Origin: Myxococcota bacterium
Lineage (GTDB): Bacteria > Myxococcota_A > UBA796 > CAJQPC01
Direction of reading: 5' to 3'
DNA length: 32,456 bases
NCBI GenBank assembly: GCA_023150775.1
Contig: JAKLKE010000024.1
Location: forward strand, 1 to 32,456
The translations under genes were made by a program, and so were the position numbers. A model generated the notes under the pieces. It made no database searches. It saw nothing but the letters and a program-made list of their open reading frames with translations, and was not told where the DNA came from. The number at the start of each line of letters is the position of its first letter. Position 1 is the first letter of the stretch. This document shows positions 26,204 through 32,456 of the stretch, piece by piece.

Positions 26204-27580
26204 TCAAGGGGCGCGGATCACACCGTCGGCGCTGACCTGGGCCGCCCGGGCCCCGAAGTCTTCAGCGCTCAAGCTGCTCATCTGGGTGACGGCCCGGCGC
26301 TCGGGGTCCAGCATCGGCACGCCGTCGCCCACCTGCATCGTCGGGATGACCTGGCCGCCCAAAAACTTGCCCGAGGCGTCGAGCTCCACCTCCAAGATCA
26401 CGCCCACGCCCAGGGCCCCCTTGAGGTTGAACCGCCCGAAGGTGGCGAAGTTGCCCAAGGAGTACGCGATGAGGCGGTCGTTGTAGACCTCCAGGCCCCG
26501 CAGGACGTGGGGCCCATGCCCGAGCACCAGATCCGCCCCGGCGTCGATGACGGCGTGGGTGAAGCGCCGCAGGTCGCCGCGATCTTCGCCGTAGAAGCTC
26601 TCCGGGCCGTTGGGGACATGCACGGCCTTCGAGCCTTCAGCGCCGCCGTGAAAGCTCACGATGACGAGGTCATGCCGGGCGGCGAGGCCCGAGACGAGGG
26701 CCACGGCGGTCTTCTGGTCGTTGAGGTTGTGGGCTGAGTCTGACGTGTGAAAGCCGATCATCGCCACGGAGAGGCCGTTGACCTGCTTCACGGCGACGGT
26801 GCCGTGGCGCCCGGAGTACGCGATGCCGAGCTGCTTGAGCGTGGCCTCGGTCCGGGCCCGGCAGGTCTCGCCGAAGTCAAAGGCGTGGTTGTTCGCCGTG
26901 GAGGCCAGGTCTACGCCGACGTCCTGGAGGAGCTTTCCGTAGCGGGTGGGCGTGCGGAAGGCGTAACACATGCTGCCCTCCTTACACTTGTTCGTGCTGC
27001 CGCCGTCGCACAGCGGGCCCTCCAGGTTCACGAAGGTCACGTCAGCGTCGCCCAGGGCCGCGGCCACATCGGCGAAGTAGGTGGCGCCGTCTTGCTCGGG
27101 CATCCAGGGCTCGGGGAAGTCGCTGCCCATCATCACGTCGCCGACAGCGCGCAGGCGGATGGAGCCCGTGGGCTTGGGGCGCGGCGGCGGCGCCTCGCCG
27201 GACCACTGGCGCAAGAGCGCCTCGATGGCGAGCTTGCCCTTCACCGTGGAGGTCTGGGACGCGACGCCGGGGTGACCGGGCTCCAAACGCTCGACCTGGG
27301 CCCAGGCCGCCATGACGCCCTCCCAGTCACCGCGAAGGTACCGCGCCCAGCCGAGCTCCCACCAGCAGTCCACCCGGGCGGGGGCCAAGGTGGTGCAGGC
27401 CGTGAGCGCGGCCTCGGCTGCGGCGGGGTCTTTGGCCTTGAGCGCGGCGACGCCCTCAGCGAAGCGCACGTCGGCCTCTGTGAGCGGCGGGGCCTCCTCA
27501 GGGGTGCCGGCGAACAAGGGCAGCAGGGGCAGCGCGAGGAGCGCGGCGGCGAGCGCGGCGAGGGGCCAGCGGAGGCGCAC
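26204..27580 (-). CDS. CapA-family (PGA_cap) metallophosphatase-like protein with N-terminal TPR-like region
   Basis: The protein has 458 residues from a GTG at 27580 with GGAG six bases upstream; the longer frame to 27835 lacks a site and has non-protein-like composition. An N-terminal hydrophobic signal/anchor (residues 4-24) is followed by a helical region with TPR-like character (about 33-125). The CapA domain begins near residue 141: LRAVGDVMMGSD (Asp148), FVNLEGPL (Glu187), STANNHAFDFG (His232), VVSFHGGAE, VLGHGPHVLRGLEVY, AYSLGNFATF. CapA/PgsA relatives share the calcineurin-like fold and take part in poly-gamma-glutamate capsule synthesis, but many act on unknown substrates. No capB or capC homologue is nearby, so a role outside capsule synthesis is likely. 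It is exported to the periplasm. Confidence 0.9.
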   Translation of the reverse strand: MRLRWPLAALAAALLALPLLPLFAGTPEEAPPLTEADVRFAEGVAALKAKDPAAAEAALTACTTLAPARVDCWWELGWARYLRGDWEGVMAAWAQVERLEPGHPGVASQTSTVKGKLAIEALLRQWSGEAPPPRPKPTGSIRLRAVGDVMMGSDFPEPWMPEQDGATYFADVAAALGDADVTFVNLEGPLCDGGSTNKCKEGSMCYAFRTPTRYGKLLQDVGVDLASTANNHAFDFGETCRARTEATLKQLGIAYSGRHGTVAVKQVNGLSVAMIGFHTSDSAHNLNDQKTAVALVSGLAARHDLVIVSFHGGAEGSKAVHVPNGPESFYGEDRGDLRRFTHAVIDAGADLVLGHGPHVLRGLEVYNDRLIAYSLGNFATFGRFNLKGALGVGVILEVELDASGKFLGGQVIPTMQVGDGVPMLDPERRAVTQMSSLSAEDFGARAAQVSADGVIRAP

Positions 27581-27680
27581 AGGAGACTCCAGGAAGATCA
27601 CGGCAATGTAGCCGCTTTGGGGGGCTCGATCCCGCCCGCTCGCGCGACGTCTTCGCCTCAAAGATTGACCGGCCTCGCGC

Positions 27681-27709
27681 TTGCCCAGCGCGAATGTGGG
27701 CAGTATAGT
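27681..27709 (+). promoter_or_regulatory. Sigma-70-type promoter, probably giving a leaderless mRNA
   Basis: TTGCCC (27681-27686), a 17-bp spacer, then TATAGT (27704-27709). The expected start point, about 7 bases after the -10, coincides with the ATG at 27716. The GGA directly touching that ATG is too close to serve as a ribosome binding site. Confidence 0.6.
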
Positions 27710-27715
27710 GAAGGA

Positions 27716-28048
27716 ATGGCGACCAACGACGATACGAACAAAGCGCTTCTGCTCGCGGGCCTCATCGGTCTGGGGGCGATGGCGTACACGTCGAATCAAC
27801 GCAAGCGGGCGTTTGAGAGCTCGCTTCGTGACCAACTTCAGGGCGCAGGGATCGAGTTCATCTCCGCCGAGCTAGGGCGTGGGCCATCTAATGAGCCCGT
27901 CTGGATGGTCACGTTGACCCATCCGTTTCATGGTCTTCAGCGCTATTCGGCGTCCTTCGAACCCGCAGATGAACCTTATGGAACCCAGACTCTAAACAGT
28001 CTTGTTCGTCGTATTCTTACGAAGGCCAACGTCAGGCTGGCGAAGTAA
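27716..28048 (+). CDS. Small single-pass membrane protein, first gene of low-GC cassette
   Basis: The protein has 110 residues: a short polar N-terminus, one hydrophobic segment (ALLLAGLIGLGAMAYT, residues 10-25), a basic QRKRAF anchor, and a C-terminal soluble domain of about 80 residues that looks alpha/beta (VWMVTLTHPF, RYSASFE, LVRRILTKANVRL). The basic residues after the segment suggest that the C-terminal domain is cytoplasmic. Not recognised. Base composition and codon use (many A/T third positions) differ from the surrounding ~70% GC genes and match the next gene, 15 bases downstream, so the two form a transferred operon. The longer open frame reaching upstream is antisense to the CapA gene. 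Confidence 0.7.
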   Translation: MATNDDTNKALLLAGLIGLGAMAYTSNQRKRAFESSLRDQLQGAGIEFISAELGRGPSNEPVWMVTLTHPFHGLQRYSASFEPADEPYGTQTLNSLVRRILTKANVRLAK

Positions 28049-28063
28049 ATTCATGGAATCCGT

Positions 28064-28858
28064 ATGAGTTCAAGCTCTGACCAGAGTATTCAGAGGGCGG
28101 TCGATGAGGTTCGTCGGCTCATCACGGATGCTGTTCGGCAGGAGCAGTTTCGTGATCAGTTGACTGAGCTATTCAACGACGCTGCGCTGATGGAAAATCT
28201 GCAGCAGATGGTGGAGGCGGGACAGAAGTTTTGGTGCGCGTTCTTTGAGATTGATCGGTTTAAGGAGGTCAACGACAAGTTTGGCTATTCACAGGCGGAT
28301 GCCCTCCTCAAGCGGGTGGCGGTGACCATGTCGACGCTAGCCTCCAACAGTTTCGGAAATGCTGCATCAGTGTACCGGGCGCATGGAGATGAGTTTTATG
28401 TACTTGTCCCTGTCGAGAATGACATCTCTTCCGATAAAGTTCAGGCCACGCTTGACTCGATCCGGCTGAGTATCGCTCAAATTAGCATCAATGTGGATAA
28501 GCAGCCTGAACCCATGAGTTGTACTGTCAGCGTGGGATGGGTCACCAGTGACGCTGCGCGACTTGGGGGCACGTCCCCTCAACCGACCTCACCCCAAGGA
28601 ATTAAATATCTTCTCGAGCATGCGACGAGTTATGCGAAGCGAAAGGGTAGGAACCGTGTGGTGCTCTACGATGCGGAGACGGTGAAGGCTGTGTCGAGAT
28701 CTGTACGAACGAGCTGTAATGTCTGTGAGACCTCATTCTCGGCCGACATTCCAGTAGAACGTGAAGAAGCAGAGAAGAGCTTGTTTTGCCCGAACTGTGG
28801 CACCGAATTAGCTCGACCCGCCCCTCCCAGCAAACCACCTGACGACACAGTCATCTGA
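28064..28858 (+). CDS. Divergent GGDEF-domain protein with C-terminal zinc ribbon
   Basis: The protein has 264 residues, with GGA six bases before the ATG. An N-terminal helical part (about 1-50) leads into a GGDEF fold: FFEIDRFKEVNDKFG (Glu62 where the first metal-binding Asp usually sits, Asp64, Asn70), Asp79, then YRAHGDEFYVLVP (His107 in place of the first Gly; Gly108, Asp109, Glu110, Phe111), and the closing AKRKGRNRVVLYD. A zinc ribbon follows with Cys218-x2-Cys221 and Cys242-x2-Cys245 (CPNC). It has no membrane segment. GGDEF enzymes make cyclic di-GMP or related nucleotides; the changed residues leave activity and product uncertain. It is co-oriented with the small membrane protein and has the same low GC, which suggests a joint function. 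Confidence 0.85.
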   Translation: MSSSSDQSIQRAVDEVRRLITDAVRQEQFRDQLTELFNDAALMENLQQMVEAGQKFWCAFFEIDRFKEVNDKFGYSQADALLKRVAVTMSTLASNSFGNAASVYRAHGDEFYVLVPVENDISSDKVQATLDSIRLSIAQISINVDKQPEPMSCTVSVGWVTSDAARLGGTSPQPTSPQGIKYLLEHATSYAKRKGRNRVVLYDAETVKAVSRSVRTSCNVCETSFSADIPVEREEAEKSLFCPNCGTELARPAPPSKPPDDTVI

Positions 28859-28884
28859 ACTCCAAGGCGAGGCTCAAAACCTGA

Positions 28885-28913
28885 TTGCGGTGGGTGCTTC
28901 AGACGCGTAGGAT
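28885..28913 (+). promoter_or_regulatory. Sigma-70-type promoter of the lipoprotein gene
   Basis: TTGCGG (28885-28890), 17-bp spacer, TAGGAT (28908-28913). A GGAGG ribosome binding site (28921-28925) and the ATG at 28932 follow at normal distances. Confidence 0.5.
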
Positions 28914-28931
28914 CCCCCGAGGAGGTGCACG

Positions 28932-29849
28932 ATGCCCCGATGGATGCTCTGCCTAAGCTTGGTGGCCTGCAAGGGCGGCGACGACACCCCCTCGACGGAC
29001 AGCGGTGCGGCCACCGACAGCGATCCGCCCGCGGCCCTCTCTTGCGCCAGGCCGCTCTTCCCCGCCGACGCGCCGTGGAACCAGCCCATCGTGGACGCGC
29101 CCCTGGACGCCGAGAGCGTCACCCTGCTCGACGCCTTGGCGCGCCGTGGCGGCTTCGGCAACGGCCGCGTGCAGATGGATCTGTCGATGGAGCTGAGCTG
29201 TGATCCGGGCGACGCGCCGATGTTGGAGTTCACCCCGACGGACGACTTCTACACCCCGGACTGTGACCAGGCCCCCGTGCCGGTGCCTGAAGACGCCCAG
29301 CTCGAAGGCGAAGACGGCCTCGCCTGCACCGGCGACGGCGACTGCCACCTGATCGTGCTTCATCAGCCCACGGCGACGCTCTATGAGCAGTGGCGGGCGA
29401 ACATCGTCGACGGCGTCTACGAGGGCGGCTGCTTGGCGATCTGGGATCTCGCCGAGACCCCGCCCGAGACCTTACGCGGTGAGCACTGCACGAGCGCCGA
29501 CGCCGCGGGCCTGCCCATCGCGCCGCTCTTGTTTGACGCCGACGAGGTGGCCGCCGGGGAGATCAAGCACGCCATCCGCTTCATCCTGCCCAACGATCGC
29601 CTGCGGAACCGCACCTACGTCCGCCCCGCCACCCACGCCACCGGGGCGGCGAGCGCCGGAGACGACGGCGTCCCCTACGGCTTACGCCTGCGGCTGCGCG
29701 CCGATTACCCCCTGGAGAGCCTGCCCAGCGACGGCGCCCGAGTGGTGGCCAAGGCCCTGCAGACCTACGGCATGATCCTCGCCGACGGCGGCACCATCAC
29801 GCTCACCGCCCAGTCCGACCGCCTATCCGTGAACCGAGATTCATCCTAA
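28932..29849 (+). CDS. Conserved secreted lipoprotein of unknown function, C-terminus apparently shortened
   Basis: The protein has 305 residues with GGAGG 6 bases upstream of the ATG. The lipoprotein signal is short but has a good LVAC lipobox (Cys13), followed by an Asp/Ser/Thr-rich linker. The body has PWNQPI, CHLIVLHQPTATLYEQW, AIWDLAE, TSADAAGLPIAPLLFDADEVAAGEIKHAIRF and YGMILADGGTITL. I recognise these from a widespread family of extracytoplasmic proteins with no known activity. Members usually continue about 25-30 residues after the ADGG segment; here the chain ends in RLSVNRDSS and stops. The integrase gene of the neighbouring element ends 4 bases beyond, so insertion may have replaced the 3' end. 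The length comparison is from memory. Confidence 0.8.
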   Translation: MPRWMLCLSLVACKGGDDTPSTDSGAATDSDPPAALSCARPLFPADAPWNQPIVDAPLDAESVTLLDALARRGGFGNGRVQMDLSMELSCDPGDAPMLEFTPTDDFYTPDCDQAPVPVPEDAQLEGEDGLACTGDGDCHLIVLHQPTATLYEQWRANIVDGVYEGGCLAIWDLAETPPETLRGEHCTSADAAGLPIAPLLFDADEVAAGEIKHAIRFILPNDRLRNRTYVRPATHATGAASAGDDGVPYGLRLRLRADYPLESLPSDGARVVAKALQTYGMILADGGTITLTAQSDRLSVNRDSS

Positions 29850-29853
29850 TCTT

Positions 29854-30972
29854 TCACCGCTTGTGCCCGGATCTGTGCCCCGCCTGCGAAGGGCCAGTGG
29901 GCACGACGAGCGCCTCCCCCAGCCCGGCCTTCGCGACGCCCGTAGCGCGGTCCTCTTGGGTGACGCGGCGGTAGTGGCTCAGCATGACACACGGGGAGTG
30001 ACCCATCAGCTCGGCGGCCGTCTTGATGTCCATGCCGGAGCGCAGCACACGGTTAACGATCATTCGGCGGAGGCCGTGGGGCGAGAAGACCGTCTGGCCC
30101 AAGCGGGCGCAGGTTCCGACGAGTTGGTTGTAGATTCGAGCAGGGGTAGCTCGCCCCCTTCGGGAAAACAGCCTATCGTCAGTCCCCTCGGCGTAGGGTG
30201 TCAGGAGCGCGCGTAGCTCTGCGGAGAGAGGAAACCTACGCGGCCCCGTCTTGCCGTCGAGGTGCAGCCAGCCCCCTCGCAGGTCGATGGCGCTCCGTCG
30301 AAGCTCGGTCACCTCAGCGAGCCGTGCGCCGGTGGCGGCGAGGATCGACACTGCGAGGCGATCCTCACCCGTCAGGGCGGCGATCACGGCTGCGGCTTCT
30401 CCCTCTGTCGGCGTGTGCGGGGCGACTGCCCGGGCGTGCGCGCGTTGGCGCGGCACGGACAACGCTCGGGGCGTGAGGAGCTCCTCCTCAACCGCCCACC
30501 GCGTCGCGCAGACCAGCGCGCACTGGTGAAGGTGGACGCTCTTTGGAGTAAGGCCGCGCCCCAATAGCGCCGCCTGAACGCGATCGAGCGTCTCATTGCT
30601 GAGGGACTCCGCAGAGTCGTCTCCGACCGTATCGATGATGTTGCGCGCGCGAAAAATGTACGACCGATATGAACTTGGCCGTAGCTGAGGATCGTTGGCC
30701 CGCGCGTCGAGCCAAGCGGTGAGCAGATCCCTGACAGTCTCGAAGCGCCGCTGGGGAGCAGGCTCTACAACGCGGTAGGTGCGCAGCAGCTCGTCTCGCG
30801 AGGCCCAGCCCGTCCAGGCGACGGCGCCATCGGGGCCCCGGGCGCGCCAATACCACGCGCCCGCGTCGTTGGGGCCACGCACGACGCTGTAGGCGAGGCC
30901 CTGGGCCTTGAAGGGCTTGGGGCGCGGGGTGGGTTTGGCGGGGGCTGGCCCCTGTAGGGTGCTCGTCGTCAT
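29854..30972 (-). CDS. Tyrosine recombinase/integrase 1
   Basis: The protein has 372 residues from the ATG at 30972, which overlaps the stop of recombinase 2 by 4 bases; the frame runs on to 31221 but that part is in the other recombinase's shadow. An N-terminal domain with VRGPNDAGAWYWRARG and WTGWASRDE is shared with recombinase 2 and replaces the usual arm-binding domain. A SAM-like core-binding domain spans about residues 78-165. The catalytic residues are all present: Arg217 (TGARLAEV), Lys241 (DGKTGPRRFPL), His299/Arg302 (SPHGLRRM), His325 (MGHS) and Tyr334 (LSHYRRV). It should catalyse site-specific integration or excision. It ends 4 bases from the convergent lipoprotein stop. Confidence 0.94.
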   Translation of the reverse strand: MTTSTLQGPAPAKPTPRPKPFKAQGLAYSVVRGPNDAGAWYWRARGPDGAVAWTGWASRDELLRTYRVVEPAPQRRFETVRDLLTAWLDARANDPQLRPSSYRSYIFRARNIIDTVGDDSAESLSNETLDRVQAALLGRGLTPKSVHLHQCALVCATRWAVEEELLTPRALSVPRQRAHARAVAPHTPTEGEAAAVIAALTGEDRLAVSILAATGARLAEVTELRRSAIDLRGGWLHLDGKTGPRRFPLSAELRALLTPYAEGTDDRLFSRRGRATPARIYNQLVGTCARLGQTVFSPHGLRRMIVNRVLRSGMDIKTAAELMGHSPCVMLSHYRRVTQEDRATGVAKAGLGEALVVPTGPSQAGHRSGHKR

Positions 30973-32075
30973 GGGGTAGACTCCTGGGATTGAAGAATGA
31001 GCGACTGTGCGAGCCGAAGGGTGAGGCCGAGGTCCGCGCTCCGCGCGGCGCTGTGCAGATCGTGGTCGGTGACCACGCGGTAGTGTTTGAGCATCACCAC
31101 CGGGTCGTGGCCGGTGATGCTCGCCGCGACGGCTGGCTCCACGCCCGCGCGGGCCATGCGGTCCACGGCCATGCGGCGGAGACCGTGTGGGGAGAACGGC
31201 GCGACGTCGGCTTGTCTGCACGCGATCAGGATGTGCTCACGAAGGCAGCGCTTCGCGTCCACGACGCCGAGGTGAACAAGCGGCTTGTCGCTCTGATCGA
31301 CTCGATCACCGAGGAGCTCGATGAGGCCGTCGGTGAGCGGGAAGTCGCGAGGGCCGGTCTTGCCGTCGAGGCGGATCACCCCCTTCTTGACGTCGATCTG
31401 GTCGCGCCGGAGCGAGATCAGCTCGCCGACACGGGCGCCTGTGGCCGCCAAAAACTGCACCATGAGGGCCGACTCCGGTGGGAGCTTGGCGACCACATGG
31501 GCGACCTCCTTCTGAGTGGGGGTTCGATGATTGTACACATACGCCTTCTCGTTGATTCGTATCGGGAGGTTCGGCAGGGTGCCGACAGGGATGAGCCCAC
31601 GCTCCATGCCGACACGCCACGCATGGCGCAGGCTCACGAGGTCACCCCGCACGGTGCGGATCGCGGCGCCCTCGGCGAGACGGGCGCTCACGAAGGCCTC
31701 CAGGGTGTCGCGTCGAATCGCGGCGATGGGCGTCTCGTTGAGGTGGCGCAGCAGCCGTCCAGCGCGGAGCCGGTGGCTGGCGCGCGTCGCGGGCGTGATG
31801 TCGAGTCGGGTTTCTTGCACGGCGAGCCATGCCGAGATCAACTCGCCGAAGGTCTTCACGCCCCGCTGGACTGGGTTCGCCTTGGGCCTCGCCAAGACCG
31901 CCGCGCCCTCACGGGCGGCCTCGTCGCGGGTGGCCCAGCCGGTCCAGAGGGTCTCACGGTCGGCGTCGCGGGCGCGCCAGTACCAGCGGCCCTCAGCGTT
32001 GGGGCCGCGGACGATCGAGACGTGGAGATCGCCGAGGTCGATGGCGGCGGGGCGTTTGTATCGGGGCTTGTTCAT
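30969..32075 (-). CDS. Tyrosine recombinase/integrase 2
   Basis: The protein has 368 residues, with an AGAGG site before the ATG at 32075. It is a paralogue of recombinase 1: the N-terminal VRGPNAEGRWYWRARD and WTGWATRDE segment is conserved, as are FSPHGLRRM and the DGKTGPR loop. The catalytic set is complete: Arg215, Lys239, His297/Arg300, His323 and Tyr332. The middle core-binding region differs more, as expected if the two bind different sites or form a heteromeric complex. The start overlaps the stop of the small upstream gene (ATGA) and the end overlaps recombinase 1 (ATGA), so all three proteins are translationally coupled. Confidence 0.94.
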   Translation of the reverse strand: MNKPRYKRPAAIDLGDLHVSIVRGPNAEGRWYWRARDADRETLWTGWATRDEAAREGAAVLARPKANPVQRGVKTFGELISAWLAVQETRLDITPATRASHRLRAGRLLRHLNETPIAAIRRDTLEAFVSARLAEGAAIRTVRGDLVSLRHAWRVGMERGLIPVGTLPNLPIRINEKAYVYNHRTPTQKEVAHVVAKLPPESALMVQFLAATGARVGELISLRRDQIDVKKGVIRLDGKTGPRDFPLTDGLIELLGDRVDQSDKPLVHLGVVDAKRCLREHILIACRQADVAPFSPHGLRRMAVDRMARAGVEPAVAASITGHDPVVMLKHYRVVTDHDLHSAARSADLGLTLRLAQSLILQSQESTP

Positions 32076-32341
32076 GGGGAACCTCTGTGGCGTTTTGGGG
32101 TTGAGGCCACACCAATGGCCTCAAGCCAGTCGCGGAAGGGGGCGCGGAGGCTGCCGCCGATGGGGCGGGCTGTTGGTGGGCTCTGGGATGCGGACAGTCG
32201 GCGGACGCCCATGGCGCGGGCGAACTCTTTGGCGGTGACGAGCGTGTCGGGGGCGGCGAAGAGGGCCGCACGGAGCTGGAGCCGGGCGATGGGCTCGTGG
32301 GGGTCGGCGGTTGAGGGGTCCGTCTTCGGGTGGGTCGGCAT
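32072..32341 (-). CDS. Small protein upstream of the recombinases, possible DNA-binding accessory factor
   Basis: The protein has 89 residues if started at the ATG at 32341 (MPTHPKTD); a TTG at 32419 would add 26 Pro-rich residues. After a polar N-terminus there is a helical segment (ARLQLRAALFAA), then TLVTAKEFARAMGVRRLSAS, which looks like the start of a helix-turn-helix, and a basic end (APFRDWLEAIGV, TPKRHRG). Not assigned to a family. The position as first gene of the recombinase operon suggests a recombination directionality factor or repressor. It overlaps recombinase 2 by 4 bases. Confidence 0.6.
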   Translation of the reverse strand: MPTHPKTDPSTADPHEPIARLQLRAALFAAPDTLVTAKEFARAMGVRRLSASQSPPTARPIGGSLRAPFRDWLEAIGVASTPKRHRGSP

Positions 32342-32456
32342 AGGGGTCCGCGTCGAGGGAGGTTCGCCGCCGGTCGGGTTTGGCCGTGGCGTGCCTTTAG
32401 GCTTGCCGATTGGCAGCAAAGAGGCGCGAAAAATCGTTGACCAAACTCCGTGCGGA
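32342..32456 (-). other. Leader of the recombinase operon at the window edge
   Basis: 115 bases upstream of the small gene on the minus strand. An imperfect hairpin (GGCGTGCC-TTTA-GGCTTGCC, 32388-32407, one mismatch and one wobble) is the only structure noticed. No clear promoter was identified. Confidence 0.3.

Larger units (their letters stand above)
29850..32456 (-). mobile_element. End of an integrative element with tandem tyrosine recombinases (continues past window)
   Basis: Three minus-strand genes (small protein, recombinase 2, recombinase 1) joined by ATGA overlaps run up to the 3' end of the lipoprotein gene. No tRNA and no recognisable att core was found at the junction; the other boundary lies outside the window. 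Confidence 0.6.

Noticed and set aside
26747-27715. Upstream extension of the small membrane protein frame
   Set aside because: Antisense to the CapA gene, with no start signal; a promoter and an ATG at 27716 define the real gene.
29854-31221. Longer recombinase 1 starting at 31221
   Set aside because: The extra 83 residues lie inside recombinase 2 in another frame and are Arg/Pro/Gly-rich; the ATG at 30972 overlaps the preceding stop in the typical way.

Overview
The window is high-GC DNA, apart from a two-gene patch at about 27.7-28.9 kb. Its secreted-protein repertoire suggests a Gram-negative bacterium of the myxobacterial/deltaproteobacterial kind (Myxococcota or a relative). The clues are several lipoproteins with a type II signal peptide, a PEGA-domain protein, a 1701-residue Cys/Asp repeat lipoprotein, a tail-anchored MJ0042-type zinc-ribbon protein, and a ferrochelatase carrying a four-cysteine internal segment. 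This placement is inferred from gene content only. No rRNA or tRNA gene was seen.

Layout. (1) 1-4743, plus strand: two modules of a PKD-domain lipoprotein followed by beta-propeller genes. The lipoproteins share about 350 bp of near-identical DNA, and their six-cysteine C-terminal ends are diverged. A terminator-like hairpin and a 42-bp minisatellite whose units contain stem-loops lie between the modules. (2) 4753-7067, minus strand: an FAD aromatic-ring monooxygenase and a zinc-ribbon membrane protein. (3) 7155-9008: selB, for selenocysteine decoding. (4) 9160-15353: a PEGA protein and a giant acidic lipoprotein with 46 repeats that alternate strictly between two unit types. (5) 15425-22659: a TetR-controlled efflux operon (tetR, membrane fusion lipoprotein, an RND pump fused in frame to a TolC-like outer-membrane channel, then hemH). 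Three of its junctions are 4-nt overlaps or short gaps, and there are two operator palindromes upstream. (6) 22682-24224: an XRE-type regulator converging on a two-gene DUF1828/DUF1829-type plus DUF6978-like cassette. (7) 24264-27580, minus: htpG and a CapA-family protein. (8) 27716-28858: a lower-GC two-gene cassette, with a small membrane protein (apparently leaderless) and a divergent GGDEF protein with a zinc ribbon. (9) 28932-29849: a lipoprotein that looks shortened at its C-terminus. It abuts (10) 29854-32341, minus: two overlapping paralogous tyrosine recombinases plus a small protein, the edge of an integrative element that continues beyond the window.

How genes may work together: the efflux operon would form a complete inner-to-outer membrane pump, translationally coupled to haem synthesis. 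The PKD/propeller modules resemble polymorphic toxin-immunity or lipoprotein-exchange loci in architecture. The GGDEF/zinc-ribbon plus membrane-protein pair resembles signal-enzyme/membrane-effector defence pairs. The last two readings are hypotheses.
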